In this document: piece after piece, positions 1 to 10,840 of the stretch
How the letters are laid out: every line of letters starts with the position of its first letter
Position numbering within the stretch: position 1 is the stretch's first letter
Notes under the pieces: model-generated
Seen by the model: the letters and a program-made list of their open reading frames with translations, nothing else
The model's database searches: none
What the model was told of the DNA's origin: nothing
Made by a program: the position numbers and the translations under genes
Assembly: GCA_022432975.1 (NCBI GenBank)
Contig: CM039510.1
Coordinates: 29,996,412 to 30,060,411 of the forward strand
DNA from: Begonia masoniana
Lineage: Eukaryota > Streptophyta > Magnoliopsida > Cucurbitales > Begoniaceae
DNA length: 64,000 nucleotides
Reading direction: 5' to 3'

Positions 1-170
1 ATTGGAAGCATGTACGATGCACTAACTTCTCATCCATTAAGATGAAGTCTTTAAGCCTGTTAGGTTTACTGTTATTAAAGAAAAAAAAAGAAGAAGAAAA
101 GAGTTCAAATATGAGTTAAATTTTTATGTAAAGTCATGAATTTCGTGGCGATCCTCCGCGGGTCGTTACA
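1..170 (+). repeat. GyA 5' LTR, 3' end only
   Basis: The sequence is nearly identical to 8089-8257, the end of the 3' LTR. It includes the run of A and G after position 80 and the terminal GGTCGTTACA. The rest of this LTR lies left of the window. Confidence 0.93.
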
Positions 171-174
171 ATTA

Positions 175-186
175 TGGTATCAAAGC
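175..186 (+). other. GyA primer-binding site
   Basis: TGGTATCAAAGC begins 4 bases after the LTR end. It matches the plant initiator tRNA-Met primer site TGGTATCAGAGC with one mismatch. Confidence 0.88.
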
Positions 187-333
187 AAAACCGGGTTCTA
201 AAACCGATTCTGCAGACTGCCTTCCAGCACTGATTGTCACATGAGCACACTCCAACAACTATAAGTATTTATGATTTCAGTTTATGTCATTAAGTTGAGA
301 TATATCTGTAATGATTTGTCTAGGAATCCCAAA

Positions 334-1290
334 ATGGTTAGAGGTTAGCAGAGATAGACCAATAAGGATAGCAATGCTATTGCTCAGTTGACCGAGTTAG
401 TCATGCGCCAATCTCACCAGATAGAACGACTGATGACAACTAGAGAGGAACAAGGCAACTCCAGTACTAATGTAACTCATGATCATGGGGGTGAGCGTTT
501 CCACCGGCTTTGACCCCCGGTGTTTAATGGACATGTTTCAGATCCTATCTATGCTGAGGAGTGGATTCGAAAGATAGAAGACATGTTTAAGTATGCAAAG
601 GTTGAGGGAGGGGATAAGGTCACCTATGTTGTCTTTCATTTGGAATTAAGTGCAAGGCATTGGTGGGACTCGATCCAGAACACCTGCTAATGCCGAAGCT
701 ATGACCTGGGAGATGTTCAAGACTACTTTCTTTGACAAGTACTTCAATAGGACTGTTCGGGCCAACAAGAAGAAGGAGTTCATGAATCTGCGACAAATTG
801 GCTCTGTGACGGATTACATATGCAAATTTGATGCCCTATCACGGTTTGCTCCCCGTATGATTGAGGATGACGAGGACAAGATTTACCAATTTGTTCAAGG
901 ACTGAAGCCGAGTCTGTACATGAAGGTGAAGACTGCTGGGATACACAATGTACCTTATGATGAAGTGACGGCTAAGGCCTTGGAACTGGAAGAGGCGGAA
1001 ATGACAGCATATGCACAGCGTGAGCAGCTAAGGAAACTCACGAAGAACACTCAGCCGCCACCACGTCAGAACAAAGGTTGGCAGCCACAACAGAATAGGG
1101 GACCACAGCAACAACAACAAGGAATAAAGAGACCCCTCAACCAGAATGATGACCAAGGAAAAGGGAATAGGCCACTGGCACCGCTATGCCCCACCTGTCA
1201 GAAGAATCACCCCGGCGAATGCAAGTTGCGTTCTGGCTGCTGTTTCAGATATGACAAGGTTGGACACATAGTCAGTAGACTGCCCCATGC
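334..1290 (+). pseudogene. gag: GyA gag (capsid/nucleocapsid), broken
   Basis: This is the retrotransposon Gag. The reading runs from an ATG at 334 with early stops (TAG near 346, TGA near 511). It then reads the gypsy Gag signature HWWDS and stops at 688; the continuation is in another frame (ORF 650-1348). That part contains FKTTFFDKYFN, RLRQ-like MNLRQIGSV and FVQGLKPSL, then a basic Gln-rich stretch (about 1040-1140) and a CCHC zinc knuckle near 1236-1284. The knuckle has Tyr in place of its second Cys, and another frameshift near 1275 falls inside it. The lesions make this copy non-functional. Confidence 0.9.
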
Positions 1291-1740
1291 CGCCAGATCC
1301 GAACCGTGCAAGGGTAGCACCAAGAGTCTATGCAATGATGGAGGATGAAGAAGCCGTGCAGCATACAGTCATAACAGGTACCATTATGATCTGTGGTTTT
1401 GCTGCTTACACGCTTATAGATACAGGAGCCACACACTCATTTATATCAACCTTGTTTGTGTGCAATCACAACTTAGAACCTTTACCAGCCGAAAGGCCAT
1501 ATGATGTTAAGTTACCATCAGGGAAGTCCCTACATTCTGAATAGATTGTTAAAGGTGATGTTGTGTCCTTAGGAAGTAAGAAACTATATGTAGAACTGAT
1601 TATAATTGACATGAAAGGATACAAGGTGATATTAGGAATGGATTGGTTATTTAGGCATTATGCCACAATAAGTTGTAGATCTAGGATGGTTGATTTTTGA
1701 CCCCCAAATTGTGATCATTATTCCTTCCAAGCTATTCCTA
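1276..1740 (+). pseudogene. pol: GyA aspartic protease domain
   Basis: This is the retropepsin part of the polyprotein. The active-site motif DTGATHSFIS lies near 1420-1450 and the flap-side motif VILGMDWL near 1627-1650, as usual in gypsy proteases. The frame stops at 1542 (TAG) and again near 1697 (TGA). The frame differs from gag because of the indel in the zinc knuckle. Confidence 0.88.
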
Positions 1741-1823
1741 AGATAAGCAAAATACCGATTATATCCTCACTAGAAATTTACCGGTTACTGAAAAATGGTT
1801 GTGAGAGTTACTTAGCTAGCATA

Positions 1824-3274
1824 ATGGATGTTCGGGTGAAGAATATGATAGAGTTACAAGATATCCCCATAGTCAGAGAGTTCCCCAAGGCATTCTTGGA
1901 TGATTTGCTAGGATTACCACCTGATAGAGAAATAAAGTTTGCAATTGATACATATCCCGAGGCATTGCCTGTATCTAAGAATCCTTACCGGATGGTACCG
2001 GTTGAGTTAAAGAAGTTAAAAGTCCAACTACAGGAATTAATAGACAAATGATTTATACGCCCTAGTAGTTGCCCTTGGGGTGCGCCTGTCTTATTTGTCA
2101 AGAAGAATGATGGTTCCCTTAGAATGTGCATAGACTATAGGGAGCTAAATAAGTTGACAATCAAGAATAAGTACCCCTTACCCCGAATTGATGATTTGTT
2201 TGACCAATTGCAAGGAGCAAGAGTGTTTTCAAAAATAGATTTACGTTCAGGTTATTACCAACTGAAGGTTAAGGAAGGAGATATACCAAAGACAGCCTTC
2301 AGAACCCGTTATGGACACTACGAATTCTTGGTCATGTCATTTGGACTGACCAATGCACCTGCAGCCTTCATGGACTTAATGAATCGTGTGTTTCAGGAGT
2401 ATTTGGACAAATTTGTAATTGTGTTCATAGATGATATCCTGATATACTCGCGGACAGAAGTTGACCATGCAGAGCATTTAAGAATAGTTTTGACAACATT
2501 GAAGGAGCACCTAGCTTTATGCCAAATTGTCCAAGTGTGAATTTTGGTTGGACAAGGTTAATTTTCTTGGCCATGTAGTTTTTTGCTAATGGCATATCAG
2601 TGGATCCGACCAAAATTCAGGCAGTAAAGGATTGGCCACAACCAAAGAATGCCAGTGAAGTCCGCAGTTTCCTTGGATTGGCAGGCTATTACAGAAAGTT
2701 CATCAAAGGGTTTTCTATGATAGCTAAGCCCCTGACGAATTTGACAAAGAAGGACAATAAATATTCTTGGAGCGAAGCTTGTGAGAATAGCTTCCAGACA
2801 TTGAAGGTGAAGTTAACAACAGCCCCGGTATTGACTCTTCCAACCAAAGAAGGAAAGTTTAGCGTATTTTGTGATGCATCAAAAGTTGGTTTGGGCTGTG
2901 TTTTGATGCAAGAAGGTAAAGTTGTAGCGTATGCCTCTAGGCAATTAAAGAGTTATGAACAGAACTACCCCACCCATGATTTAGAATTAGCCGCTGTCGT
3001 TTTTGCTTTGAAGATATGGAGGCACTACTTATATGGACAGCAGTGTGAGGTGTTTTCTGACCATAAAAGCCTGAAGTATCTCTTTACACAAAAGGAATTG
3101 AACATGAGGCAGAGGCGTTGGTTGGAATTTGTTAAGGATTACGACTTTGAGATCAAGTATCACCCAGGTAAGGCTAACTCTGTAGCTGACGCATTGAGCA
3201 GGATGTCAACAACAATGCAACCCTGTCGTATCAACTATGTCTATACCTTTGAGGACAGAAGTTCTGAGGTTTGA
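1824..3274 (+). pseudogene. pol: GyA reverse transcriptase and RNase H
   Basis: The reverse transcriptase region shows [58 protein letters not shown] and the catalytic [10 protein letters not shown] stop (TGA, 2049) precedes the palm. A frameshift between about 2515 and 2600 separates it from the thumb and connection ([14 protein letters not shown]). RNase H follows with [10 protein letters not shown], the Glu of [25 protein letters not shown] and VADALSR. This family copies element RNA into DNA in virus-like particles. The breaks make this copy dead. Confidence 0.93.
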
Positions 3275-4362
3275 ATTGGAGATAGTTCCAGAGTTATCAA
3301 CCTTACTGGCCGATTTGACCATTCAACCAACGGTTTTAGAAAAGATCAAAGAGGCACAACAGAAGGACTCTGAGGAGAATAATAGCATGATGAACAAGGT
3401 GAAGGACACCACCTCCGAGTTTAGTCTTTCCAAGGAGGGGATTCTGAAGTTTAGGAATAGATGGTATGTCCCTAATGATGAAGAATTACGTAAGCTAATC
3501 TTAGCTGAGGCGCACTCGTCTCCCTTCTCTGTGCATCCTGGAAGCACCAAGATGTACCGAGACCTGAAGTTACTCTATTGGTGGTCCAAACTTAAAGAGA
3601 GACGTTGCTAAGTATGTTGAATCGTGTTTGGTTTGCCAACAAGTTAAAGCTGAGCACCAACGTCCAGGAGGTACTCTTCAGCCCCTACCTATTCCCGAAT
3701 GGAAGTGGGAACACATAGCTATAGATTTCGTTGTAGGACTACCTAAGACAACTAAGGGACATGATAGTATTTGGGTTGTGATTGATAGATTGACAAAATC
3801 AGCCTATTTCTTACCAGTAAGGACAACCTACTCGATGGACCAGCTTGCTGATCTTTATGTACAAGAAGTTATTAGGTTGCATGGAATTCCTGCAACTATT
3901 GTCTCTGATCGTGACCCTAGATTTACCTCCCGATTTTGGAAAAGTTTACAAGACACGTTAGGTACAAGGTTAACCTTCAGTACTGCCTTCCACCCACAGA
4001 CAGATGGTCAATCTGAAAGGACTATTCAGATACTTGAAGACATGCTGAGGGCGTGCGTACTAGATTTCCAGTCATCCTGGAGTAGATACTTACCCTTGGT
4101 TGAGTTCTCTTACAACAATAGTTACTAGTCCACCATAGGTATGGAACCTTATGAGGCACTGTATGGCAGGAAATGTAGATCACCTCTGTATTGGGATGAG
4201 GTTGGTGAAGCAAAACTCATAGGTCCCGAGATGTTACAGCAGATGTCAGACAAGATTGCCACTATTAAGGGGAGGATGTTTACTGCTCAAAGCCGACAGA
4301 AAAGTTATGCCGACCGAAGGAGGAGAGATCTTGAATTTGCTGTTGGTGATGAAGTTTTCTGA
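3237..4362 (+). pseudogene. pol: GyA integrase
   Basis: An HHCC zinc-binding N-terminus (AHSSPFSVHPGSTKMY, then [16 protein letters not shown]) is split by a frameshift near 3600. The catalytic core keeps the DDE triad: Asp of AIDFVVGLP (about 3725), Asp of IVSDRDPRF (about 3905) and Glu of GQSERTIQ (about 4015). A TAG at 4126 interrupts the segment before MEPYEALYGRKCRSPL. The C-terminal basic part runs to a TGA at 4360. Confidence 0.92.
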
Positions 4363-4760
4363 AGGTTTCACCATTTAAAGGAATACTAAGATTTGGCAGG
4401 AAGGGAAAGCTCAATCTACAATTTATTGGACCATTCCCTGTTATAGCTAGAATCGGTAGTACAGCTTACAGACTACAGTTGCCTTCATCATTGGATAAAG
4501 TTCATAATGTCTTTCACGTGTCAATGTTAAGAAAATGTATACGGGATCCTACACAAGTTGTTAAACCAGTGGATTTTGAGATTGAGCCGACACTGACATA
4601 TGAAGAGAAGCCAGTGCAGATATTGGAATCCGCAGTTAAGACTCTGAGGAACAAAGAGATTCCGTTGGTCAAAGTTTTATGGAAGCATCATGGCATTGAA
4701 GAAGCCACGTGGGAGCGACGACAGGACATGTTAGACAAGTATCCTGAGTTGTTTGTTTGA
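4363..4760 (+). pseudogene. pol: GyA integrase C-terminus with chromodomain-like tail
   Basis: A single-base shift near 4360 moves the frame, which then stays open to TGA at 4758. It reads the conserved HNVFHVSMLRKC and DPTQVV motifs and ends in VLWKHHGIEEATWE, a divergent chromodomain of the kind fused to chromovirus integrases. In that family the domain guides insertion into heterochromatin, which would fit the nested setting here. Confidence 0.85.
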
Positions 4761-4788
4761 TCAATTTTTGGGGACGAAAATTTTGTTT

Positions 4789-4801
4789 AAGGAGAGGTGG
4801 A
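4789..4801 (+). other. GyA polypurine tract
   Basis: AAGGAGAGGTGGA lies directly before the TGTAACACCC of the 3' LTR. It follows the conserved untranslated run TTTTGGGGACGAAAATTTTG. Confidence 0.88.
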
Positions 4802-5501
4802 TGTAACACCCGAGTCAACGGCCAGGTGATTTTCTTAACTGTATTAACGGTCATAAATATTTAACCTTCGTAGTTTAAGATTTATGCCAAGCTCAATTAA
4901 TTAAATGTGGATCTAAACTAGGTTGGGTGGCAAAGTTGTAATAATGGATGGTTGAGGCCAGTATTTAAAGAAAAAGGAAAGGATTCAAACCTCATTTAAA
5001 CCACTGCAGCCGACACCGCCCTTTCCGGCGATTTCTTCTCTCGCACAGTCCTTACTCTCTGCTACCAGTGTCTTCCTTGCCGACTACCGGTTTCTAGCCG
5101 CATTCCTCTGTGAATCCGCACCCGAGGTATGAAATGGACAATGTAGTTATCTGTTTGCGTTTGGAATTCTGTTTTCAGCTCGGCATTTGAACTCGGATTT
5201 TATCAATGGCCGAGTAGCATTAGAACATTTTAGAATCTGAGAGTAGTAATGCAAACCCGAATCGATTCTGGACATTTTAAGTAATCAACTCAGATTTGAT
5301 CGATAGTGGAACCCGTTTGTTTTATTTTGGATTTCAGATTTTGCACAGTATAGCAAACCAAGGATTCGGGAATGACTTTAGCAAATAGATCTTAGGATAA
5401 CTCGAGATTAGAACTATTAGGATTTTGTTTTAACTACTGCAATGTAAATGTTTAGGTGAAGAAGTTTGAAGAGAAAGGAGCTCAAGAGCTAAGGAGACCA
5501 G

Positions 5502-5542
5502 GTAAGTGAATGTATTAAGATTTCCGGCTAGAAGAGCCCTAC
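5502..5542 (+). other. Splice-donor/hairpin module in GyA 3' LTR
   Basis: CCAG/GTAAGT (intron side from 5502) is followed by the hairpin GGCT-agaag-AGCC and CTAC. See the finding on the shared module. Confidence 0.6.
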
Positions 5543-5992
5543 ATCGTGGGAGTACTAGGTTGAGATGTCTAATGTTTACCTTATGATTATGAGCTTGTCT
5601 GCACTTGAAGGTTTTATGTATGTTGCGAGTTACACCATGTGATGACCTTTTAGTGAATGTGAAGTTGTCTGCTCTGGTATGATCCTTGTCATAGTTGATG
5701 AGTTAAAAGCTCTCATGTTCATGCATCATGAATGTTTCTCAAGCATAAGAAAATGTTTTAACGCATGTTTTCCATGAACAAGATATGTATGTATATATGT
5801 ATATGTATAAGATTTATACAACGTGGATTAAGTGAGGGTTGGGGGCGGTTCGGCATATGTCACAGTCCAAAGAAGGACATATGAATACGACCCGCAGTAG
5901 GGAACAAGATCAAACTCACTGTCGAACCCCCTTTACCGGCACAAATCCTCTCTTGGTCCACACAACCTAAACAAAGAATATGAACAAAGACT

Positions 5993-6142
5993 GTGAATGA
6001 TGAATATGATCAATGACTATGAATGATGAATATGATCAATGACTATGAATGATGAATATGATCATTGACTATAAATGATGAATATGATCAATGATTATGA
6101 ATGATGAATATGATCTATGACTATGAATGATGATTACGAGCA
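5993..6142 (+). repeat. 26-bp tandem repeat in GyA LTR
   Basis: Five to six diverged copies of a 26-bp unit built on AATGATGAATATGATCAATG lie inside the intron-like part of the LTR. Confidence 0.9.
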
Positions 6143-6222
6143 AAGACATGAACAAGAGAAGACTTATGAGCATGTAATTTTCCCAAATTATGGATTCATA
6201 CATCCATGTTAGTGTTGCATTC

Positions 6223-6311
6223 CTTACTAAGCATTAGGCTTATAGTTTAAACCTTATGATGTAGGTGACGAGTTTTCAGGTGAGGAACTCAAGGTCAATG
6301 AAGATGTCTAA
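6223..6311 (+). other. Branch motif, acceptor and acidic tail frame, GyA LTR
   Basis: CTTACTAAG (6223) is followed by ATGTAG with the AG at 6263-6264. The open frame from 6265 reads DEFSGEELKVNEDV and then TAA (6309). Calling it an exon is an inference. Confidence 0.5.
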
Positions 6312-6655
6312 GCTTGGTTGCTGGAGGATGCTCAGCGTGACAGTGAAGACTGGATAGGCGACTAAACTCCCTGGTGATGCTCATAGTAAGTTAGAAAAGT
6401 TTACCACGAACAGATGACTAAACAGAACAGAATTTTGTATAACAATGAGATATGGATTTTAAGAGCTTGTCTTTAGAGTCTGGATACGGTTTTAAAGATT
6501 AATGAATGGTTTGTTTCGTTTGATTCTTCCGCTATGCGTATTTTAGATGAGTTGATAATTTTTACTCTGTGGGGTTTGTGGTTACTAAGTTACGGGTCGG
6601 GTGAGTTGTGATATGTTCTATCAAATGAAGATGTTTGATGATTATTGTGTTTTAC

Positions 6656-7059
6656 TGTGATGACCCGAATGTGAACGTATGTGTACGACTGCGGGGCAAA
6701 CCTCGGGTTGCGGGGCAAACCTCGGGACCTAAGCCGAGTGTAGGCGAATCCCGGACTCGAGTATAGGCGAATCCCGGGTCGTAAAGAGGGGGTCGTCACA
6801 ATCCCACATCGCTTGGGGAAGTATGTGGAAATGAAACATATGTAAAGAGACCCTCCCAACATAGCAAGACGCGTTTTGGAGCACGATTGGCGATGGATCC
6901 CATAAGAACTCCGAAGTTAAAAGTGCTTCGGCGAGAGCAATTCCAGGTTGGGTGACCTTCCGGGAAGTTCTCGCCAAACAAAGCTGTGAGGGGAGGATAT
7001 TGGGCTGCGGCCCAATCCCTAGAGCGGACAATATCTTGCTGGGAACAGGGGTCGTTACA
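6656..7059 (+). repeat. Cassandra 5' LTR
   Basis: This 404-bp LTR runs from TGTGATGACCC to GGTCGTTACA. Its U3 part has a duplicated GCGGGGCAAACCTCGGG, and the 5S-like part follows from about 6878. Confidence 0.93.
6878..6978 (+). ncRNA. 5S rRNA-derived sequence in Cassandra 5' LTR
   Basis: The segment follows plant 5S rRNA: GATCCCATAAGAACTCCGAA, an A-box-like AAGTTAAAAGTGCTT (6914-6928), an intermediate element GGCGAGAG and a C-box-like GGTTGGGTGACC near 6946-6957. These are the internal promoter parts used by RNA polymerase III. It is a retrotransposon part, not a functional 5S gene. Confidence 0.9.
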
Positions 7060-7061
7060 AA

Positions 7062-7073
7062 TGGTATCAGAGC
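7062..7073 (+). other. Cassandra primer-binding site
   Basis: TGGTATCAGAGC, a perfect initiator tRNA-Met match, starts 3 bases after the 5' LTR. Confidence 0.93.
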
Positions 7074-7118
7074 CTGTACCCAACCGGAAATGTGGCCAAC
7101 GAGGACGTTGGGCCCCCG

Positions 7119-7130
7119 AGGGGGGGTGAT
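7119..7130 (+). other. Cassandra polypurine tract
   Basis: GAGGGGGGTGAT lies directly before the 3' LTR start TGTGATGACC. Confidence 0.85.
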
Positions 7131-7507
7131 TGTGATGACCCGGATGTCTAAGTATGGTACGATGGCTGCACGAACCGGAACCCGGATGGCGGTACGTCCG
7201 CGCGGGCGAACCGGAAGGTGACGGGTCGTAAAAAGGGGGGTCCTCACAATCCCACATCGCTTGGGGAAGTATGTGGAAATGAAACATATGTAAAGAGACC
7301 CTCCCAACATAGCAAGACGCGTTTTGGAGCACGATTGGCAACGGATCCCATAAGAACTCCGAAGTTAAAAGTGCTTCGGCGAGAGCAATTCCAGGTTGGG
7401 TGACCTTCTGGGAAGTTCTCGCCAAACAAAGCCGTGAGGGGAGGATATTGGGCTGCGGCCCAATCCCTAGAGCGGACAATATCTTGCTGGGAACAGGGGT
7501 CGTTACA
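7131..7507 (+). repeat. Cassandra 3' LTR with a different U3
   Basis: From about 7220 on, this 377-bp LTR matches the 5' LTR almost base for base. Its first 90 bases or so after TGTGATGACCC are unrelated (Arg-codon-like CG-rich sequence such as CGTCCGCGCGGGCGAACC). Confidence 0.92.
7326..7427 (+). ncRNA. 5S rRNA-derived sequence in Cassandra 3' LTR
   Basis: This copy has the same A-box-like (7362-7376) and C-box-like (about 7394-7405) elements as the 5' LTR and differs from it by only a few substitutions. Confidence 0.9.
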
Positions 7508-7514
7508 TTTACTG

Positions 7515-8060
7515 TCGTATGATAGAAGCTGGATGAGGCAATCATCCGGCTGACGTCATCGGCGGATGTCAATGGATGAGAGTTAAACGATCCAGTCTTC
7601 CGGATGACGTCACCGGAAGATGTAATATGACGTCACCGGAAGACGTAATATGTTTCCTCGCTGGATGATATAAACATAATTTGTCATCTAGTGACCGGAT
7701 GATGTAAGTACTATCTTGTCGTCTAGCGATCGGCAGATGTAGTGTAATAAAGTCACCGGATGATCTAGGAGTCTTTTTACCGGATGATACAAAAATGGGT
7801 TTTGTCGTCTAGTGACCGGATGATGTAAGTGATAATTTGTCGTTTAGTGATCGGATGATATAGAGCTTGTAAGCTATCGGAAGATTTCTTAGATGAACAC
7901 GTGAATTTCACATGTCTATCGGTAGATGCTTTGATTTGGTCACACGAGATGCACGTGATCGTCGGTCGATGCGAGTATTCGCATCTGTCGATAGGTGTTT
8001 AAATGAGTCATGTGGGGTGCACGTGCCATCCGGAAGACGCAATGTCTATCGGTTGATGCA
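7515..8060 (+). repeat. TGACGTCA palindrome array in GyA LTR
   Basis: Diverged units combine TCTTCCGG, TGACGTCA and CGGAAGA; the best is a 25-bp near-palindrome at 7596-7620. TGACGTCA occurs at 7551, 7605 and 7628. GCACGTG (a G-box core) occurs near 7951 and 8018. These are core sites of plant bZIP factors; whether they are bound is unknown. Confidence 0.8.
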
Positions 8061-8257
8061 TGCAGACCCATGCAACATGTACGTCGATTGGAAGCATGTA
8101 CGAGGGACTAACTTCCCATCCATTAAGATGAAGTCTTTAAGCCTGTTAGGTTTACTGTTATTAAAGAAAAAAAAAAGAAGAAGAAAAGAGTTCAAATATG
8201 AGTTAAAGTTTTATGTAAAGTCATGAATTTCGTGGCGATCCTCCGCGGGTCGTTACA

Positions 8258-8824
8258 GATGAAGTCGGAGAAGCCAAGCTTATCGGTCCTGAGTTATTAC
8301 AGCAGATGTCCGAGGTGATTGTTGCTATCAAACAACGAATAAAAATTGCTTAGAGTCGACAGAAGAGTTATGCAGACCATAGAAGAAGAGACTTAGAGTT
8401 CGCTAAGGGTGATGAAGTATTCTTTAAAGTGTCGCCTTTCAAGGGCGTAATGAGATTCGGTAAGAAAGGAAAGCTCTGCCCACGGTTCATTGGCCCTTTT
8501 CCCATTTTGAAGCGTGTGGGAAGCATGGCCTACAGACTGCAGTTGCCAGCGTCGATGGATGGAGTTCACAATGTTTTTCATGTTTCGATACTGAGGAAAT
8601 GTGTACGAGATCCAACCCAGATCGTGGAACATGTGGACTTTGATATCATGCCAACGCTGACATATGAAGAAAGGCCCATACAGATATTGGATACTTGACT
8701 CAAGGTGTTGCGCAACAAGGTAGTCCCATTGGTGAAAGTTTTGTGGCGCAATCATAACGTGGAGGAAGCCACGTGGGAAAGACAAGAGGATGTTATGGCC
8801 CAATATCCAGACCTATTCGCTTAG
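8258..8824 (+). pseudogene. pol: GyB-1 integrase C-terminus and chromodomain-like tail
   Basis: The frame reads DEVGEAKLIGPELLQQM, HNVFHVSILRKC, DPTQIVEHVDF and VLWRNHNVEEATWE, ending at TAG (8822). In-frame stops lie near 8351 (TAG) and 8696 (TGA). It is the same family as the minus-strand GyB-2. Confidence 0.92.
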
Positions 8825-8850
8825 GCAAATTTTGGGGACAAAATTTTGTT

Positions 8851-8863
8851 AAGGTGGGTGGGA
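8851..8863 (+). other. GyB-1 polypurine tract
   Basis: AAGGTGGGTGGGA lies directly before the TGTAACACCCGG of the LTR. Confidence 0.88.
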
Positions 8864-9398
8864 TGTAACACCCGGTATTTTGGCTATCTAATTATTCCCC
8901 GAATATGTAAGCGGATGTACTCCGATATTAATGCAATGACTATTTTTAATGAAATTGTCAGAGTGTTCAATTGAATGAGAGTGATTGCAAAACCGATTCG
9001 ACAAACTAGATAGAAATTTAGTTAAAAACCAATGGAAGGGCAAATTAGGAAGGAATTAAGGTTGGTAGGAGGGAACCAGTAGATGATTGACACTTCGCAA
9101 AACTTGTTGAAGGAGCCAATGTCTTTTCTCTTCCATTCTTCCTTATTTCTCTTCACTCTACGTGAAGCACTCTTCTGTTTTCTCTCTTCCAGGCGCCTGA
9201 GACAAATTTCCAAACTTTGTTTTTTCCGTTTCTTTCGGTTTCCTTCCGTAAAGGTAACCCTTTTTCACTAGTTAACAAGTTTAGGTTAGTTAAACGTTAG
9301 TTTTTTATTAAGTTTAGGTTAATGTCCAATTTTGCATGCTTTAGGTTCGCAAACCACCGTTGTTGTGCGCGCATAGGTTACTGTATTTCGAACAACAG

Positions 9399-9438
9399 GT
9401 AAGTTCATATGTATAGATTTGGCCCTTAAGGCCCTATG
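9399..9438 (+). other. Splice-donor/hairpin module in GyB-1 LTR
   Basis: CAACAG/GTAAGT (intron side from 9399) is followed by the hairpin GGCC-cttaa-GGCC at 9421-9434 and then CTAT. Confidence 0.6.
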
Positions 9439-10020
9439 ATATGGAGGTACTAGGTTTTATGTTGTAGGGATTTCTGTTGGGTAGTTAAACCATAGGTTAT
9501 GTTTTAGGTTAAGTGTGTTCTGTTTTATATCCTGCTTATTATTATTCTGTTGCTTGTCTATGAATGTTCATGCATACACGTTTTCTCTGAAAGTCATGTA
9601 AATGTTTTCTGCACACGGTTTGAAGTTAAGTAAGATAAAACCTGTAATGAAATGTATGGTTAAGTGTGGACGAGGACTGGCATCCTGTCATGTACTCCTG
9701 TTGCGCCAGCTCTTCTTTCCACTTATACCCTCCTGTCCAGTGAAATGTAATGTAATGTAATGTTCATGTATTTGAAAATATTCATGCATAGCGCGTGCAT
9801 CACTTTGCATTGTATGTTCTTGTGACGACCCTAATACTGTACCCGATTTTCCCATATTATTAAAAATTGTTTAAACCGGAATCAGAATCAGAATTAAAAA
9901 CGTTGAAGTCTATATTCTTAAAACAGTTTAAAACTAAACGTATTTCAAATTAATAAAACATTTATCAATTAAAACAATTAAATAAAACTTTAATTAAAAC
10001 AATTAATCGGCTGAGGGACA

Positions 10021-10230
10021 AAAGGGGAAATTCCCCTTGAAAATTACATGGGCGATCGATCGCCCATATCAGGCGATCGATCGCCTGTCTTATAACAGGA
10101 GGGGCGATTGATCGCCCCTCATATGAGGCGATCGATCGCCCCGCTCTCTGAAAAATCCAGAGAGCGGCGATCGATGGAGCCGATCGATGGCGATCGATCG
10201 GCTCCCCCCCTGGAATTTCTTCCAGAGGGC
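10021..10230. repeat. GATCGATC palindrome array in LtE-1
   Basis: Consecutive palindromes include AAGGGGAAATTCCCCTT, GGGCGATCGATCGCCC, AGGCGATCGATCGCCT, GGGGCGATTGATCGCCCC and CTGGAATTTCTTCCAG. They lie about 200-400 bp from the LTR 3' end. Confidence 0.88.
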
Positions 10231-10773
10231 GCGCCTCCTCTTTTCCTTTCTCTATTTTTCTTTTTCCCTGCATACCTACCTAAACACTTAGCCATTTTCT
10301 TCATCATCCCTCCCCCTTACATTTCATATACCTACCTAAACACTTAGCCATTTTCTTCATCATCCCTCCCCCTTACATTTCATAAACATCTCGAACATAA
10401 CAACTCTTTCGTCCCCTACATACAGGTCACCATTTACTAGTCCCATGTTTACCGGCTCGAGAAATAAATAAGGCAAATACGTTTTCACAAAAACGAACCG
10501 CGTGGATCCGTTTAAAAACTATACGATTCCTCCGGATTTAAATCGCTAACATTTCCAATAAAAACTTCACAAATGCAGTTATAAAATGGGTTTCCAAAAA
10601 CGTTTAAAATCTCAAAACATAAACCTATCAACTATCAGAACCAAACACCCTAAAATGTTTCTATACAACCATCAGCCCGATAATTCCCAAAAACCCTCAA
10701 AACATCTAACCATGAGTCTCACGGGTCAAGATGCACCTCGACTGTGCCAGCACACTTCCGCAACCATCCTCCG

Positions 10774-10840
10774 TCAACTGTGTCGCTCCTCAGGTGGAGG
10801 GATCTCGTCCTCACCTATGTCGAAGTCACCTACACCATAC
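10774..10840 (-). other. Acceptor and acidic tail frame, LtE-1
   Basis: On the minus strand TGTAG is followed, from 10829 down, by DFDIGEDEIPPPEERHS and TGA (10774-10776). Confidence 0.45.

Larger units (their letters stand above)
6656..7507 (+). mobile_element. Complete Cassandra TRIM retrotransposon
   Basis: Two LTRs (6656-7059 and 7131-7507) flank 71 bp that hold only a primer-binding site and a polypurine tract. Each LTR carries a stretch clearly derived from plant 5S rRNA, the hallmark of Cassandra. Such elements encode no protein and depend on other elements to move. The target duplication TTTAC is exact (6651-6655 and 7508-7512). The left quarter of the two LTRs is unrelated in sequence, which is unusual (see findings). 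Confidence 0.95.
1..8257 (+). mobile_element. GyA: degenerate Ty3/gypsy chromovirus, nearly complete
   Basis: This element has, in order, the end of a 5' LTR (to 170), a tRNA-Met primer-binding site, gag, protease, reverse transcriptase, RNase H, integrase, a chromodomain-like tail, a polypurine tract and a full 3' LTR (4802-8257). The domain order and the long LTRs suggest the Tekay/Del chromoviruses; the clade is an inference. It sits in the integrase region of an older gypsy (GyB-1), which resumes at 8258. The right target duplication would be GATGA (8258-8262); its left partner lies outside the window. Every coding domain carries lesions, so the copy cannot move by itself. Confidence 0.9.
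4802..8257 (+). repeat. GyA 3' LTR, interrupted by Cassandra
   Basis: The LTR runs from TGTAACACCCGAG to GGTCGTTACA. Without the Cassandra insertion (6656-7507 and one TTTAC copy) it is about 2.6 kb. It holds a weak TATA-like stretch near 4961, a 26-bp tandem repeat, the splice-donor/hairpin module, the acidic tail frame and a palindrome array. Confidence 0.92.

Noticed and set aside
4993..5126. Coding first exon upstream of the GyA splice-like module
   Set aside because: The phase that continues into the next segments is open in two copies but has no ATG, and the peptides differ by a shifted frame. It is better read as untranslated leader.
6878..7427. Genuine 5S rRNA genes
   Set aside because: The sequence diverges from 5S at its 5' end and lies inside LTRs of an element with primer site, polypurine tract and target duplication. 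It is Cassandra.
6590..7572. Several overlapping open frames of 60-258 codons on both strands
   Set aside because: They all lie over the Cassandra LTRs. The repeated peptide phrases are the 5S-derived LTR read in different frames, not protein genes.
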